Source: Caryophanales bacterium
GTDB taxonomy: Bacteria; Bacillota; Bacilli; Exiguobacteriales; Exiguobacteriaceae
Direction: 5' to 3'
DNA length: 13,378 bases
NCBI GenBank assembly: GCA_902362975.1
Contig: CABIYO010000060.1
Location: forward strand, 1 to 13,378
Under the pieces are notes generated by a model, which was not told the origin of the DNA, did no database searches, and was given only the letters and a program-made list of their open reading frames with translations. This document shows, piece by piece, positions 13,286 to 13,378 of this stretch. Every line of letters starts with the position of its first letter. The stretch's first letter is position 1. A program made the translations under genes and the position numbers.

Positions 13286-13378
13286 GCGCAACACTTCCTC
13301 GGTGAAGGCCTCGTGTGCGGTTTTCCAGTTCAGGCATTTTCTCGGTCGCCCGTTAATCTTGGCGAGCGCGTCCGCGAG
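13271..13378 (-). mobile_element. IS30-family element, right end, runs off window
   Basis: The transposase C-terminus on the minus strand identifies the element. Its outer end should be just downstream of the stop, near 13271-13295, where TTGTCAAATTAAGCGCAAC looks like an IS30-family terminal repeat. The exact boundary cannot be fixed without the other end. The element abuts or slightly truncates the lactate permease gene. Confidence 0.7.
13277..13378 (-). CDS. IS30-family transposase, C-terminal part (partial)
   Basis: The minus strand from the window's right edge encodes 33 residues and a TGA (13279-13277). The sequence includes [20 protein letters not shown] and ends FTEEVLRLI. The N-x-RPRKCL-x-WKTA-x-E pattern is the well-known end of IS30-family DDE transposases, just after the catalytic glutamate helix. 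The catalytic DDE residues, the N-terminal helix-turn-helix and the start are outside the window, so whether the gene is intact is unknown. Its last nine bases overlap the end of the convergent lactate permease gene, a sign of insertion into the 3' end of that gene. Confidence 0.88.
   Translation of the reverse strand, partial: LADALAKINGRPRKCLNWKTAHEAFTEEVLRLI

Noticed and set aside
1..13378. CRISPR array, tRNA, rRNA, riboswitch or defence cluster
   Set aside because: No regularly spaced repeats, cloverleaf or conserved riboswitch core were seen, and every longer gene has an ordinary housekeeping, transport or regulatory family.

Overview
The window reads as chromosomal DNA from a Bacillales-type Firmicute of moderate GC content. 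Exiguobacterium or a close relative is my best guess. The grounds are strong AGGAGG-type ribosome sites, frequent TTG/GTG starts, CcpA-type cre motifs, and Bacillus-like genes (YfkAB, RlmCD/YefA, Cdd, YfhF next to RecX). It looks mostly like ordinary core genome, with transposon debris at both edges. The genus is an inference from gene content, not from a search.

Left part (1-2722, mostly minus strand). A hairpin that looks like the end of an IS200/IS605-type element stands alone near the left edge, with no tnpB in the window. It is followed by a strong terminator and a minus-strand cluster: the radical SAM protein YfkAB, a small one-helix membrane protein and an MFS efflux-type transporter. 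A terminator-like hairpin separates the last two. YfkAB diverges from the next group across a short region with a palindromic -10 element that can serve both strands.

Middle left (2808-5531). An SE1561-type small protein is coupled by a 4-base overlap to the 23S rRNA uracil methyltransferase RlmD/RlmCD. Cytidine deaminase (cdd) follows with its own promoter; a cre-like site fills the spacer between its -35 and -10. Two unrecognised small genes, one soluble and one membrane-anchored, diverge from each other across a short region with a second cre-like site. Compact hairpin terminators sit at the convergent gene ends.

Middle right (5558-10623, all minus strand). An OmpR-type response regulator and its histidine kinase overlap by ATGA and have a recognisable promoter. 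Upstream lies a GNAT acetyltransferase with an AT-rich promoter region and a leader that contains a possible 12-codon peptide. Further upstream is a two-gene operon: a TIGR01777-family epimerase-like protein (YfhF) and a metal-dependent amidohydrolase.

Right part (10769-13378, plus strand). RecX is followed after 48 bases by an L-lactate permease of the LctP family. The permease ends inside what appears to be the end of an IS30-family element. The last 33 codons of the IS30 transposase lie on the minus strand and run off the window. The element seems to supply the last few residues and the stop codon of the permease.

I see no tRNA, rRNA, CRISPR array, prophage or obvious defence system. The most unusual items are the orphan IS200/IS605-like hairpin, the cre-in-promoter arrangement of cdd, the symmetric divergent promoter, the leader of the acetyltransferase and the IS30 junction in the permease. 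No gene-free stretch exceeds 300 bases.
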